Origin: Limnephilus marmoratus
Lineage: Eukaryota; Arthropoda; Insecta; Trichoptera; Limnephilidae
DNA: 64,000 bases
Direction of reading: 5' to 3'
NCBI GenBank assembly: GCA_917880885.1
Contig: OU862908.1
Location: forward strand, 51,667,819-51,731,818
Shown: positions 22,643 through 34,211 of the stretch, one piece after another
Position numbering within the stretch: the stretch's first letter is position 1
Layout of the letters: every line of letters begins with the position of its first letter
Position numbers and translations under genes: made by a program
Notes under the pieces: model-generated
Databases searched by the model: none
Seen by the model: only the letters and a program-made list of their open reading frames with translations
Told to the model about the DNA's origin: nothing

Positions 22643-23579
22643 ATATATAATGTGAAAAAAATAAAAAAAATTAATTCTTAATTCAAATAAATGCTACTAT
22701 GGCCCGAACGAAGGAAAAGTAAAAAATTTCGCAAAATGGCGGCTGTCTGAAATCAAAAGACATTTTTACCAGTTTTTTGACTCTTCCGAATTTTAAAAAA
22801 TAGTAAAAATTGAAATTTTGTTATAGTTTTAGTTAGCGCAATAGAGTAATGTATAGAGAAGGCTTACACCAAATTTCAAGAAAAATTGGTTCAGTAGAAC
22901 TTAAGATATCGTGTCAACCGGTATATAAAGACAATTAATTTAGATTAACAGGAAATCATTTAGAGATATAATACATTATGTTATCTTCATTTTGATTTGA
23001 AAGATTACTGAATTTCCCCGAGATAATTAATTCAAAATTGGACTATGGAAATATCACAAAATACTAATTTCCGTTTTAAATTCGTCTATCTGTCGGTATC
23101 TCCGGTGCAATGACCTCTAGCACAGAGATTTGTTTTTCGCTTTAAATTTAAGTCATTTTCAAAATTGTAACTGATTGTTCAGACAAGCGATAAAGTAAGT
23201 ACCTATCAGAAATAAGAAAATTGTTTTTTTTTTTAATTTAATTATAATAAATACATATTTGAAATGTGTATTTCTTTTGTTTAAAATTTTGAAAGATTGA
23301 TGTCGTGAATTTTACTACGCTTAGTTGATCTGGCATCCTCTGGTTGAGATGTGAAGGCTTCTGCCCAGAATTGGTCTAGACCAGTCGCTTCAGAGCTTTC
23401 ATCTTATCTGTGAGGAATTTTCCGAAGAACTCTTTTAGAATCGAAAGGAAAAATTCCTGATGGTTTGAACGCGGGTAACAAATTTCAAGGTGTCTTTGAT
23501 TATAAAGTGCTCAAGCATCCTCGGAAATTCACTATTTGGTAGAAATCCATTATTTCTCGTCTTCCAATCAAATAATAGA
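22643..23579. other. Unannotated gap
   Basis: Nothing recognised beyond AT-rich sequence. Confidence 0.5.
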
Positions 23580-24235
23580 GAACTCCAGTCCAATTTTTTA
23601 TTTTTTTTATGAATAATGACCTTCTAACTAAAATAACTGTATTTTTATTTTTGTTTTTAGAATTAGTTTTAATAGTTAAAATAATTGTCAAAGTTTAAAT
23701 TTTTCAAGACTTCCCGAAAACCACCGTACGTATGGTGAATCGTGTGACGTCATCACTCCTGATAAATAAGTATAGGATCGGGCAATCAGCTGATCTACTG
23801 CCGCCATTTTCTCCCTAGAAATAGCATTACTATTTTTTTTATGCAATAGTTTTTGAATATTTTCAATAATAGAGATAAACTAAAAATTTTTGAAACATTA
23901 TTTAGGCCTAAATAATGTTTCAATAAACACAATAACTAATAAATCTCTATAAACAGTACGTAAATAAACGACTAAATTAATACGATGGCTTGTATCTTAT
24001 CATACATTCCCATACAATGACTTTACGGTGACATCACGACACGTCAAACAGTGACGTCACTTTGACGGCGTGTTTTACGAACCGATTAAAAAAGGACTTT
24101 TTAATAATTTTTTAAAAACTATGCGTTTAATATTATTAAATAAAACTTATATATTCAGAATCAGCGTTTATTGGTCTGTATGAACATATTTTTTTAAAGC
24201 CAGAATATTTTTCACTGGAGTTCCTTATTGTTTTC
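23580..24235 (+). repeat. Dispersed repeat with TGACGTCA sites, copy 1
   Basis: This matches 49841-50760 in the opposite orientation: GAAAACCACCGTA, GAATCGTGTGACGTCATCAC, the CAGCTGATC..CGCCATTTT block, CCTAAATAAT, and AAAATATTTTTCACTGGAG-type ends. It contains two full TGACGTCA palindromes (23745, 24052). There is no coding region and no clear terminal repeat. Confidence 0.65.
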
Positions 24236-25033
24236 GCCAAGTGATTTTACAAGAGTCGATCGTGGATTGTGCTTTCAGGTACTGAATATTTTTCACTTGC
24301 ATCTCTAATGGAGATTTCGTACCTCAAACACGGCCTTATTATCAAATAATTATATAAATACTTTTCAGCCTCACAAATCCCACAATTATAATATCCCACG
24401 ATATTTCAAGCGTCTGCTCTAATGTATACAAATGACTTTGAAATACAAAGAGATAATTTAAATATATGTTCGCTCTAGTAAAATTTACGGGAGTAAACAT
24501 TTAAGTTTTCTTTTATTTCAACACCCACATCTTAAAAAGCGAGGAGAATAAGTTAAAGTCTCCGAAATACGTAATTAAAAGCAGTAAGTTATGTAAAAGT
24601 AAATGCCTCAAGTAGTATCCCACAGTAAAGAAATGCGTAGAATATAAATAAACATTAGCAAAAACCAACCAAGAGTGATAGCCACATCGCGCTGAAGAGA
24701 AAAATTGTTAGGTCATTTGTTTCGGCTAACTCCTGGGGGAAAAGATTACGCCGAGGTATACCTGAAATATTCACTCAATTTGTTGCATTCTAAAACTCGT
24801 TCAGTAGAATAAAACAGGTAGCGAACTTTTCTTAATACATTACATTTCTCTCTGTCTGGGTTCTTGTTTGTTCTGTGTTCTTTCTCTCGTAATAAACGGC
24901 GAATTGGTGATTAACTTACAAAATAATTTAAGACCACAGTAAGAAGGTAAGAAGGAAGCTAATTAAATAAAATACACATGGATTTACGATAACAAAAATT
25001 TTAACTGAAATTTAATTGCCCTCTTATAAACTA
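24236..25033. other. Unannotated gap
   Basis: Nothing recognised. Confidence 0.5.
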
Positions 25034-25339
25034 TTAGCAGACCCGGCCACACGTTTCTGTGGCTAACGAAATACAACGCCACGCCATTATGAAACCTTTA
25101 TAACCAACGCCGTCTGTTAAATCAAATCCATACCGCCCGTTTGGCAGCCCGCTGCCGCTTGGCCAGATATATCATATATTTCAACCAATTTACACAAAAC
25201 CTTGCCAATTATATACCTAAAAACCTTCCTCATGAATCGCTCTATCTATTGGTGAAAACCACATGAAAATCCGTTTCGTAGTTTAAAAGATCTAAGTGCA
25301 CAGACAGCGGGAGCGACTTCATTTTATACTATGTAAAGA
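25034..25339 (-). mobile_element. Non-autonomous Helitron
   Basis: On the minus strand it starts TCTTTACATAGTATAAAATG at 25339 and ends in CGTGTGGCCGGGTCTGCTAA at 25034. It is preceded by A and followed by T. It is the sister of 44407-44697. Confidence 0.8.
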
Positions 25340-25437
25340 TGACGTCGAGTAATGATCAGTTAGAAAACAGCTTTAAGTGAATGGATAACAAACATAAATG
25401 GGTGCGTAGGTAGGTACTAGTTTTACCGGTTAGGTTA

Positions 25438-25762
25438 TACAGTACGTACTTTACTTTAACCAATAATTCCTGACACTATTAGAACTAAAAGAAAATTAAT
25501 TAAATTTTGGTCTCCGGTGACTTTTTAGATCTCTTTAAAAAAAAATCTTCAAAATCAAACAACAAAAAATTATTCCACTTTTCGTCACTGGTCACTGGAG
25601 TAGCCGATTAACCCCACCCCCCCAATTTTCAAAAGGTACCAACTAACTTTTTTATGATTTAAAATGTCACCGAAGACTACAATTTCATTAACGTTTTTAA
25701 CTCCAAATAAAGCTAGGAATCACTGTTTAAAGTAAGTCAAGTACGTTCCTTAACACCCTGTA
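25438..25762. mobile_element. Palindromic MITE family M2, near Pde11 exon C
   Basis: The right end TTCCTTAACACCCTGT and the inner arms (AAATTTTGGTCTCCGGTGAC and its diverged inverse) match 22274-22642. About 10 bases of the left end are deleted. Its edge lies 89 bp from the splice donor of exon C. Confidence 0.75.
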
Positions 25763-25851
25763 CCGTAAGTTTTCCTGAAAATCGCAGAAGATATTCGACA
25801 TTGCAATCAGTTACCAGGAGAAGTACTAAGCATAATAAGAGATGAACGAAC

Positions 25852-26006
25852 CTTGGTCTAGGCGTCATGGCGGGGCTGCAGCCTCCTCCCTTCTCTCCTT
25901 GCACGAGGAATAAGGATCCTCGGTCAGCGTTGAGCAGGATGGAGACGTTTTGCAGGATCTTGTGGCACAGGGATCGGACGTCCAGCTCGTTGCAGATGTC
26001 CTTCAC
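25852..26006 (-). CDS. Pde11: Pde11-like phosphodiesterase, exon C (start of GAF-A)
   Basis: This exon is bounded by a tag acceptor and a gttcgt donor. It is 155 nt: 51 codons plus AG, so the next codon is probably Arg or Ser. The peptide contains [38 protein letters not shown] and a tail [12 protein letters not shown]. This is the start of the GAF-A domain, which in this family binds cyclic nucleotide and regulates the C-terminal HD phosphodiesterase domain. ADR(G)SLFLV is the strand motif shared by PDE5, 6 and 11. The Gly/Pro-rich tail after VQGE falls where fly Pde11 also varies. The next exon should encode a LVSKLFDVCPRS-type segment; I did not find it in the 25.8 kb to the left. A palindromic MITE ends 89 bp past the donor. 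Confidence 0.9.
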
Positions 26007-26640
26007 CTACGCAATTGAAATAGAATTTACTGTCGGCATATAAATCAAGTTTTTAGAACAAAATAAAGGCTTTTCCCGGCAAATCTCCCAGTGGTGGAGT
26101 GCTGTAAAGAGATTGCAAACTATAATTGACTGAAGTCCTATTTTAACTCAACCGTTTTGCATTTCGTCTATCTGAAAATTTGTTTGTTCCTTCCGTTTCA
26201 GTTTCAAGATGGTGGCCCTTTTAATGGTTTAGAAATAATTATTTTTTCAAATATTAAGTCATCTTGTTAATTTTGACTTTTGGAAAATTTTGAAAAAAAA
26301 TTGTCATCGAGATAGTGACGTTTCTTTGGACAAATTACATTATTTATTTATTTGAAATAACATTTGTTAAATAAACTACATGTTTAGTAATTAAGTACGT
26401 AGTTATTTAAGTAGGAAAGGGGAAATTTGGTTTTGATTTATAAAATCAGAGAAAATTAGAAACATGTTTTTTGACGCGAGTTCTACCGTTCACATAACTA
26501 ATAGTGATGGATAGCAGTAGAGTACAACTGCTTACCCAGTATAAAGTGCGCTTCACAGTTGAGTTTGTCTGAAAATATGGAGAAAAAAAAACTACGGGAA
26601 AAGGAGTGGTCCGTTTGATAGATTGTGTCATCTGGATATA
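26007..26640. other. Pde11 intron, nothing recognised
   Basis: This is intron sequence between exon C and the MITE at 26641. No other signal. Confidence 0.5.
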
Positions 26641-26800
26641 AGGGGGCATACATCAATTATGTGAGCAGTTTTTCTTCCAATCTAGACCCCCCCCCTTGGT
26701 GAGATAAATTTGGGCCACTTCGTATATTCTTTTCAAGCAACGTGAGATTTCGCTGGACCCTCCCCCTTTTGAGCTCACGTAATTAATGTATGCCCCCTAA
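26641..26800. mobile_element. MITE family M1, TAA target duplication
   Basis: The inverted ends GGGGGCATACATCAATTATG and GTAATTAATGTATGCCCCC are flanked by TAA on both sides. It is inverted relative to, and shorter-tracted than, 17980-18149. Confidence 0.8.
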
Positions 26801-27104
26801 TGCAATATTTAGAGCATAGAGGTGAAAATTCAGTTGTATTTCAATGAAATGACATAGTACTAGCTTTATTGGTCCCATCGACACCAACGAACAACCGAGA
26901 GGCCACCGAAAAATCTCTTTTGTGGAGGAAACAATAAAAAAAATGTATCCTTTGAGGGATTCTTACTGAAAATGTACAGATTTGAAATGCTTACCAAATT
27001 TGAAATTCGAAATTCACTGAGCGTAACATGACCTCAGCAGTTGCATCAAATGAAACATTTCAGTGAAAACATTGCAGCGCATTCAATCGAATATATGAGA
27101 TGCA
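26801..27104. other. Unannotated gap
   Basis: Nothing recognised. Confidence 0.5.
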
Positions 27105-27108
27105 TTAA

Positions 27109-27759
27109 CCCCTAGTGTGTCAAGAAATCCACCGTGGATTTACTAATAGCACACCGCTCACGATTTGGTGGTATTTCTTAAAAAATGCCCTTAGCTTGTC
27201 GTTTCATCGCTTGCAAATGTTTATTTTATATGTAAAAAAGCACATCGCCAAATTCCATGTCAAATGTCATAATTCCGATTTTCATAATATGACTTATTTT
27301 TATTGTAAAGAATGGTATTTAACTGGAAAAATATAATATAGTAGGTATCCTGGGGAAACTATAGGATAAATCTACGGTCTCCGAAAATAACGTCGGATCT
27401 GCTAAAAATTGAAAATCGCGCACTTGGCTTATTTTAATTTCTTAAAGTCTGAATTTTGGATGAAATGAAATGAAATAAATATATTTTTCTTTCTATGCTG
27501 TAATTCTTGATTTAAAAAAATAGTAAAAATGTATAAACGAAACTCTAAAGAACTCTACCGCAAAACTACAAAATCGCACATCCGACAGTATTCTTTGGTT
27601 CCGTCGAAATATATAAATTATACATAAATAAATTACCTGATAAGAAGGTAAAAATTACAAACATAAAATGTTGCAAAAAACAAGTAAGTTTATTATAAAA
27701 TTAGTGTAGACCGGCATACGGCGGGCGATTGGCATTTTATAACCCTGGCGTTCCAAAGG
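27109..27759. mobile_element. Possible piggyBac-type non-autonomous element
   Basis: TTAA lies at both edges (27105-27108, 27760-27763). The left end begins CCCCTAGTGTGTC. The right end read inward begins CCTTTGGAACGCCAGGG. A TTAA duplication and C-rich ends are piggyBac traits, but the two ends match each other poorly and no transposase is visible. Confidence 0.4.
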
Positions 27760-27763
27760 TTAA

Positions 27764-28337
27764 TACACTTTTCATAGGATTGAAAAGCTGTGCAGTACAT
27801 TGCCGAGAGAATTCAAACATCCCTAGCAACAGCAGGTATCCAAGTGGTATTCAAACCGAATCCAACTCCTAACAGAGTTTAGTTCACTGAATACAGAAGC
27901 TGTATAACTTCGTAACAGTTGCGGCACAAATTCGATTTCCCCCGCAAGCTGCAGGAATAGGAAATATTCAGAACCGATCGCTCCCGAGCTGTTGTAACAG
28001 ACAAATGATATAGGATGAACGGAAATCAGGGACACTAACGGCCAACTTCCTGCTATTCAGGGATTTAACATATAATATAATTAAATGTAGTGACTGTTTC
28101 ACATACAAACTTGGAAACAATAACCTCTGTTCATCAATAACTTAACATACTCATAGCTTGTCTTCTAAATTTCCCATTGTATCATGAAATATTTTTCTGC
28201 ACTTATAAATAAAGAATAGCAATGAAATGAAACGATTCACCTTCATAATATTATACCAATGTTAAGGGAATTAAAAATAATTAGGAATAAGTTCGGCATT
28301 CAACAACACTTTACTATTTATTTTGATCTAACAACAC
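27764..28337. other. Unannotated gap
   Basis: Nothing recognised. Confidence 0.5.
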
Positions 28338-28455
28338 AATTTTTTTTAAAATTTTTCTTTATTCATTGCATAAAATTTTATGGTTACATTTATTAGTGGA
28401 TTTTTCGACCACCAAGCTAGGCTGATGCCCGCGTTATGGTGGTCGATTTTACATC
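28338..28455 (-). mobile_element. LINE 3' terminal fragment with hairpin
   Basis: On the minus strand ATCGACCACCATAACGCGG is followed by GCTTGGTGGTCGAAAAATCC, a stem of GACCACC/GGTGGTC. An AT-rich tail then follows. It directly abuts the LINE at 28456. Confidence 0.5.
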
Positions 28456-29440
28456 TTTTTTAATTTTTTATTTATTTAACGCCCAAAGGGCTTTTACATT
28501 TTGGTAGTACAAATAATTCATGACAGATTATTTTTAAACATATACAGAAATAATAAAAATAAAATTTGATAAAAAAGCACACAAGTCATAACAATACAAA
28601 AATACAGCGATTTCATAGGTTTTCGCCAAGTTTATGTTAAATATGTCGATATCACCTAAGTACTGATTTCCCATAGTGTGAAATCGTTGTATCGGAGAGT
28701 GGGCAATGTAGTTACTGTCGGTATTCTTAAGTTAATGAGTTGCAGTAGTTCGCAACAGTCAAATTTAGAGTTAAGTATTTTGAATAAAAATGTTAAGTCG
28801 TTTATTTTACTGTCTGTCTTCTAGCGTGTGTATTTTTAGAATATTTAATAATAAATTTTATTTCAAGTCTTCTAGTGGGATATTTAATTTAAAATTTATA
28901 AAAGGCAGAATTTTTTTTTGTATTCGCTCAATATTATTAATGTGAATTTTGTAAGATGGACACCAAACTACTGAGTTATATTCCATTAGACTTCTAACTA
29001 GAGATACATATAATAATTTAATGACTTGCATGGAATTAAAGTTTTTGGTTGTTCTTAATACGAAGCCTAGTGTTTCATACCTTTGTTTACAATTTGGTGG
29101 ATATGATTGGCAAAACTTAGTTTTTCATCCAAAATAATTCTAAGATCTCTCATTTCCGTGACTCTTTCTAAAGCTGTGTTATTGATGGAATATTCGAATA
29201 AAACAGGATTTTTATTTCTGAAAAAAAAGTCAAGGTTTTGCACTTTTCTACATTTAAGAATAAATTATTTTGAACGCACCAATCTTTAAACTTACTAATA
29301 TTTGACTAAGTATATGGCAATGATTTACATAATTTATTTTCTTGTATGGCTTGATGTCATCAGCAAAGAGCAATACCTCGACATCGTTGAAGCAATTGGT
29401 TATATCATTGATGAAAATGAGGCAACATATAGTGCAATAA
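28456..29440 (-). pseudogene. Jockey/CR1-type LINE, RT C-terminal half, degenerate
   Basis: On the minus strand this parallels the LINE at 32231-33731. A LLFADDIK-like RT catalytic motif is encoded near 29380-29360. The thumb/connection region follows with many stops, then the TGTAAAAGCCCTTTGGGCG hairpin and an AAATAAATA tail at 28470. It is older than the 32231 copy. Confidence 0.7.
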
Positions 29441-30049
29441 CAATCACACGTTCGTGTAATATTTTAGAAAATAACAAATTCAAACCAAAATGCTTGCCTT
29501 GCGAGTACATAAATATGATAACATTCTATCTGATGTAGATATTTACAATTATTGTGACGAAAATAAATATAAAAACTCTGTCAAGAGTGCATTAAAAATG
29601 TACTAAATTAGTACAAAACTTCATAAATGTAATGATATACTATATAATGACATATATTTTGTACTACTTACCTCCTAAAAAAGTGATATATTTTAGTTGC
29701 AAGATTACTGTTTAATTTCTGGACACGATATAATAATATGATGAGTAAATCTATAATTGGTTTCTCAATTAAGTAAATTATACACGTATAAATTAATCCA
29801 ATTGTTAACTGTTTATTTCCCTAAAATAAATAATAACCAGCAAAGACTTTTAATTTTTTGTAATTTTTGTACAAATAGATTCATATTAAACCTATTAATA
29901 CTGCGGTGAATTCTTATTGTAACAATTTTTGGGTCAGCAGAATACAAGTAAGGCATTGGAGTACATCAGACATATCAGTGGTGCAGAACATTTTAAAGTC
30001 ATGAATAGAAAATAAAATTGTAAAAGTATTCAACGTAAAAAAAAAAGTT
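29441..30049. other. Unannotated gap
   Basis: Probably more LINE-derived sequence at the left edge; otherwise nothing recognised. Confidence 0.4.
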
Positions 30050-30566
30050 TTATCTTAGGATTATTAGTGTACAAAACACTTATCAGACCAGTACTTACGT
30101 ACGCAGCTGAGACTTGGGTACTAAGAGGAATGAGCGAGCACTGGACGTTTTTGAAAGAAAAATTTTGAGGCGCATCTTCGGACCGGTTCTAGAAAATGGA
30201 TTTTGGCGCAGACGTTATAACAATGAGCTCTATACTTTGTTTAAGGAGCTAAACGTCGCAAAATTTATAAAATTGGGAAGACTTCGGTGGCTGGGTCATG
30301 TGGAAACAATGACCGAGCATCAAGCACCAAAGTCCCTGCTGAACTCAAGACCAATAGGGCGAAGGAGCCTAGGAAGACCAAGACTAAGATGGAGTGATAA
30401 CGTCCTCAAAGACATATCTATCTTGGAGCTTCCAAACTGGAGTGAGCTGGCACAAAACCGAGATGAGTGGAGGAAGACTCTTGAGGAGGCCAAGACCCAC
30501 CAGGGGTTGTAGGGCCAATAGTGATCTGATCTTAGGGATATGATGATCTGATATCATGATGATGAT
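30050..30566 (+). pseudogene. Non-LTR retrotransposon RT C-terminal fragment with TGATGA tail
   Basis: The frame reads KTLIRPVLTYAAETWVL (a one-base shift follows), then RALDVFERKILRRIFGPV, LGRLRWLGHVETM, GRRSLGRPRLRWSDNVLKDI and NRDEWRKTLEEAKTHQGL, ending in a stop at 30512. These are the conserved C-terminal blocks of an endonuclease/RT LINE. The 3' end is a TGATGAT-type simple repeat, as in RTE/CR1-like elements. Endonuclease and RT core are missing (5' truncation). Confidence 0.85.
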
Positions 30567-30749
30567 CTTAGGGATATTTAAATGTTACTTTGAAGAAAAT
30601 CATTAAAGAAATGTCGCCCTTTTTCGGATCCCATTTTTGGACACCGCATGGAAAATGAGTAATTGTATCAGATCTTTTGATGTTATGAAATGCATTGAAT
30701 ATTTTACATTAACTATATTATATTTTACATTAATATGTATGAGTATTGT

Positions 30750-31139
30750 CATTGTTATTGTGAAAATGTGGATTTTGTTTTAGGTATTTTGCATTTTCCA
30801 TGTGTTGAGTAGCGTGTGAATATCTTTTTGTGTGGAATTTATCCATATATGTATGAGAGCTATTTTAATACACAGTTGACGAATGTCTAGTACTGCGAGT
30901 TTCTTGAAAAGTGGCTCTGATGGATGAAAGGGGGAGCATTTGAAGATGATCCGTAGCAAAAGTTTTTGAACGGTTACTTGAGGGTAGATAATGGATGCTG
31001 CACACCCTCCCCATCCTATAATGCCGTATGTTAATATAGATCGGAATAGATCAAAATAAACACTTCTTAGAGTTTTTGCATCAAGAATTGATCGTAGAGA
31101 GTTTATATAAATACTATTTATGGTCCAACAACACAACAC
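30750..31139 (-). pseudogene. Jockey-like RT C-terminal fragment
   Basis: An open minus-strand frame encodes RSVYFDLFRSILTYGIIGWG, then QKLLLRIIFKCSPFHPSEPL and FKKLAVLDIRQLCIK. This is the thumb/connection block of jockey-like LINEs; the same YGI.GWGG block is seen at 57052. The catalytic FADD part is absent. Confidence 0.8.
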
Positions 31140-32230
31140 TTTATATACTACACGAGTGCAAGATATTTTATTCTTATCTTATATTACACTAAAACGCGAT
31201 GAAGTACCTAACAATTAATATTACATTTATATACTTTATCGCTTGTCTGAATTCTTCGGAAAATCACTTCTAATTTTAAAAATTACATTTTAATTCAAAG
31301 CAAAACCGAATTCATTACAGACACAACCGAAATTAGTATTTTTAGTGGTGTCATTGAACGAATGGGGAACACGACAGTTTTTATATTAATATATTTTTAA
31401 TTTTAGACTACCTTTGTAAATTCCAATACAAAATTAAATTACAAAAATTGTTAACATAAATCAAACATATTATAGAGAGTAATATGTAACGGAAATAATT
31501 TAAAATTCACCAATCTCTTAGAAAGGTCATGCATTATTAACTTCGTGAGATTTTCCTACCCCACAGCTGAAAACTTTCCTAAACTTGCGACCGTAGAGCT
31601 GAAGGGGTGTAAAAACCCTACATACATTTTGTCGTAACTGTTTTCGAGGCGTTTTTCCCCGCCGCGAACAAAGTGATTGGATAAGTTCTATAATCATATT
31701 CGATCAAACCAACATATTGTTTGGCAAAACTACTGCGACAGTTGTTGCCAAACTTGTTGAATCAAATCCCCGGGAACAGAAAGTTGCGATTTCATCAAAT
31801 CCTGCTTGCGGGTCCACTTAAATTACTTTGTAGTCATTTGACTAGACAATTGCTAAGGGTTTGGAAAAGGTTTTTAGGAAAGACCCGCATTTTTGCTTTT
31901 CCGAATAATTTTGAGGAAGAAATCTTATTACAAACTCTTTATTATTCAATCTGCAATATTATATTATTTTCAATCTACAAATTGCTTCTTAAAACCGCCC
32001 CAACATTATTCGATTGGTTCAATTTTGGTCCAATCGGTCCAAAAACAGCATTTTGGTTTTTAGATTTAGGCAGGGCAGATTCGTAAATATTATCAAAAAA
32101 TGTCATCTGATAATGTACGAATGCCTAGTTGTTTCTACGCTTTTATTTCTTTTAACTGCATTTTTTTCATCTATCAATTTATCCTCGACGTACATTCTAC
32201 TTATCACATCATTATATTGTATTGGTATAT
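31140..32230. other. Unannotated gap
   Basis: A 121-residue plus-strand open frame at 31721-32086 has no recognisable domain and unusual composition for a gene. I see no other support. Confidence 0.45.
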
Positions 32231-33731
32231 TAATTTTTTTTTATTAATTAATTTATTAATTTTCAACGCCCTGATGGGCTTTTACATGACAAGTTTATAA
32301 TACAGAGACAGTTTTTTTGAATAAAAAAGAACTATAAAAATATAACTAGTAGGTAAACATCATACAGATAAATTTAGGAATGATGGTGCATTACAATAAA
32401 AGAGAAAGTTTCTAAGTTGTAAATGACATGGAAATAAACTAGTAGGTATGTTGGTAATTACAAAATTTACAGGTGACTGATTAAATGTCATGAATGATAC
32501 ATGACATAATGCAAGATACATAAAAAGGAAAACGTTAACAAGATTTTACATTGTAGATTAATATAGAAATACACAAATATATGCAATAGACCCTAGGTGA
32601 TGCTCCTTAGATATCAAAATATTCTACATAAAAATATTGTTCAGATATTTCTTGAATAACGGTAAACTTGTATTAAATACATCGATATTTGAGGTGTATT
32701 TGTTCCCTAGTGTGTGAAGTCGAGAAATTGATGCATGTGTGTGATAGTTGGTTAGAGAATTATTATTGCAGAATAATATGTTTTGCCTTGTCGCTCGAGT
32801 TGGTACCTTAAAGTCGATGAGATGCAGGAGTTCGCAACAATCTAATTCGGAGTGAATAATTTTAAACAAAAAAAGTTAGGTCGTTTATTTTTCTTCTGTT
32901 TTCTAAGGAATGCAATTTAAGTGTATTTAGTAAAGATGTGTAGTTAATGTGTTGAATAGGTATGTGTAACTTGAAGTTAATAAATCTTAAAAATTTGTGC
33001 TGCACTCTTTCGATATTTCTTATATGAATTTGATAATATAGGGACCAAACTATGGAATTGTATTCCAGCAAGCTGCGTACGAATGACAAATATACGATTT
33101 TTATAACTTCCAACGAATCGAAGTCTTTGATTGTTCTGATTATAAATCCTAGTGTTTTCATGCCTTTGTTAGTTATTTGTTGTATGTGATTTATAAAATT
33201 TAATTGCGAATCAAACACAACTCCAAGATCCCTAATTTCGTTGACTTTTTCTAAAATTTTATTATCTATTGTGTATTTGAAAGATAGTGGGGTCTTTGTT
33301 CGACAAAATGTTATTGTCTTACATTTATCGATATTGAGGAATAAGTTGTTTGCGACACACCAATTTTGTAATTTGACGATGTTTGACTGTAGGATTAGGC
33401 AGTCACCTATATTGGATATTTCTTTGTATAATTTGATGTCATCGGCAAAAAGCAGAACTTCTACATCGATGAAACAATTTATGATATCATTTATGAATAT
33501 TAAGAAAAGGATCGGGCCGAGATGACTCCCTTGCGGTAGACCACTAGTTGCATATAATAACTTAGATTTAGAATGTTTAATTTTAACAAATAAGATTCTG
33601 TTAGACAAATAACTTGAGAACCAATCCAACAACTTGCCTCTCAGTCCTAAGGCATACAGTTTACTAAGTAATAATTTATGTGATACTTTGTCGAAAGCTT
33701 TTGTGTACATTATATATATATGTGTGTACAT
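32231..33731 (-). pseudogene. 5'-truncated jockey/CR1-type LINE, RT domain
   Basis: This is the longest coding remnant in the window. A 289-residue open frame (33731-32862) contains KAFDKVSHKLLLSKLYALGL, SGLPQGSHLGPILFLIFIND, VEVLLFADDIKLYKEI (the catalytic Asp pair) and IRDLGVVFDSQLNF. The next frame (32869-32624) continues VPTRATRQNILF..TNYHTHASISRL, so one frameshift separates them. The 3' part ends in the GTAAAAGCCCATCAGGGCGT hairpin and an AATTAATAAAAAAA tail at 32232. The endonuclease and N-terminal RT are missing. It is still recent enough to keep a long open frame. Confidence 0.9.
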
Positions 33732-33735
33732 TATT

Positions 33736-34017
33736 TATATAATTAAAAATATGGTAACTATGTAATTTTCCATATCAAATTAATGTAAAATAAATAAAAA
33801 ATAATATATTTCAAATTTCAATGATTTAAACAAATATTAAAAATAGCGTAAAATAATACCGTTTTTAAACAACAAAACTACATTTATAGATTATTTAGCT
33901 TTTTCTAGAACATGTGGTCAACGTTTCAAAGGTCATTGATTTATTTAAAATTTTCACACTTTCTGACATCTAATGATATATTTTCAGTCATCAAATAATT
34001 CTCCTACACAAATGATA
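33736..34017. other. Unannotated gap
   Basis: Nothing recognised. Confidence 0.5.
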
Positions 34018-34211
34018 GACCGGTCAGTGGCTGAGTTGGCATCGCCTTTGGGTCCCACCCAGGCGTCCCGTATTCGATTCCCCTGCTGGCTAAGTCCTCC
34101 ATCACGACACTTTCAGCAACATTTTCGGTTTACTGTGACGGTAGTAGGTGATTTTAAAATATTGTCGGGTTATATGTAACCCGGGTATGTTTGTCTTTCT
34201 TTTTTTTTAAA
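34018..34211 (+). mobile_element. tRNA-derived SINE, family S3
   Basis: Intact A-box TGGCTGAGTTGG and B-box-like ATTCGATTCC, body GTGACGGTAGTAGG, end TTTGTCTTTC plus a T-run. It is one of the cleaner copies. Confidence 0.85.

Noticed and set aside
27109..27759. Confident piggyBac call
   Set aside because: TTAA flanks can occur by chance in AT-rich DNA and the two ends do not match well; kept only as a low-confidence feature.
31721..32086. 121-residue open frame on the plus strand
   Set aside because: No domain, no splice or promoter context, and an overlapping open frame in another phase.
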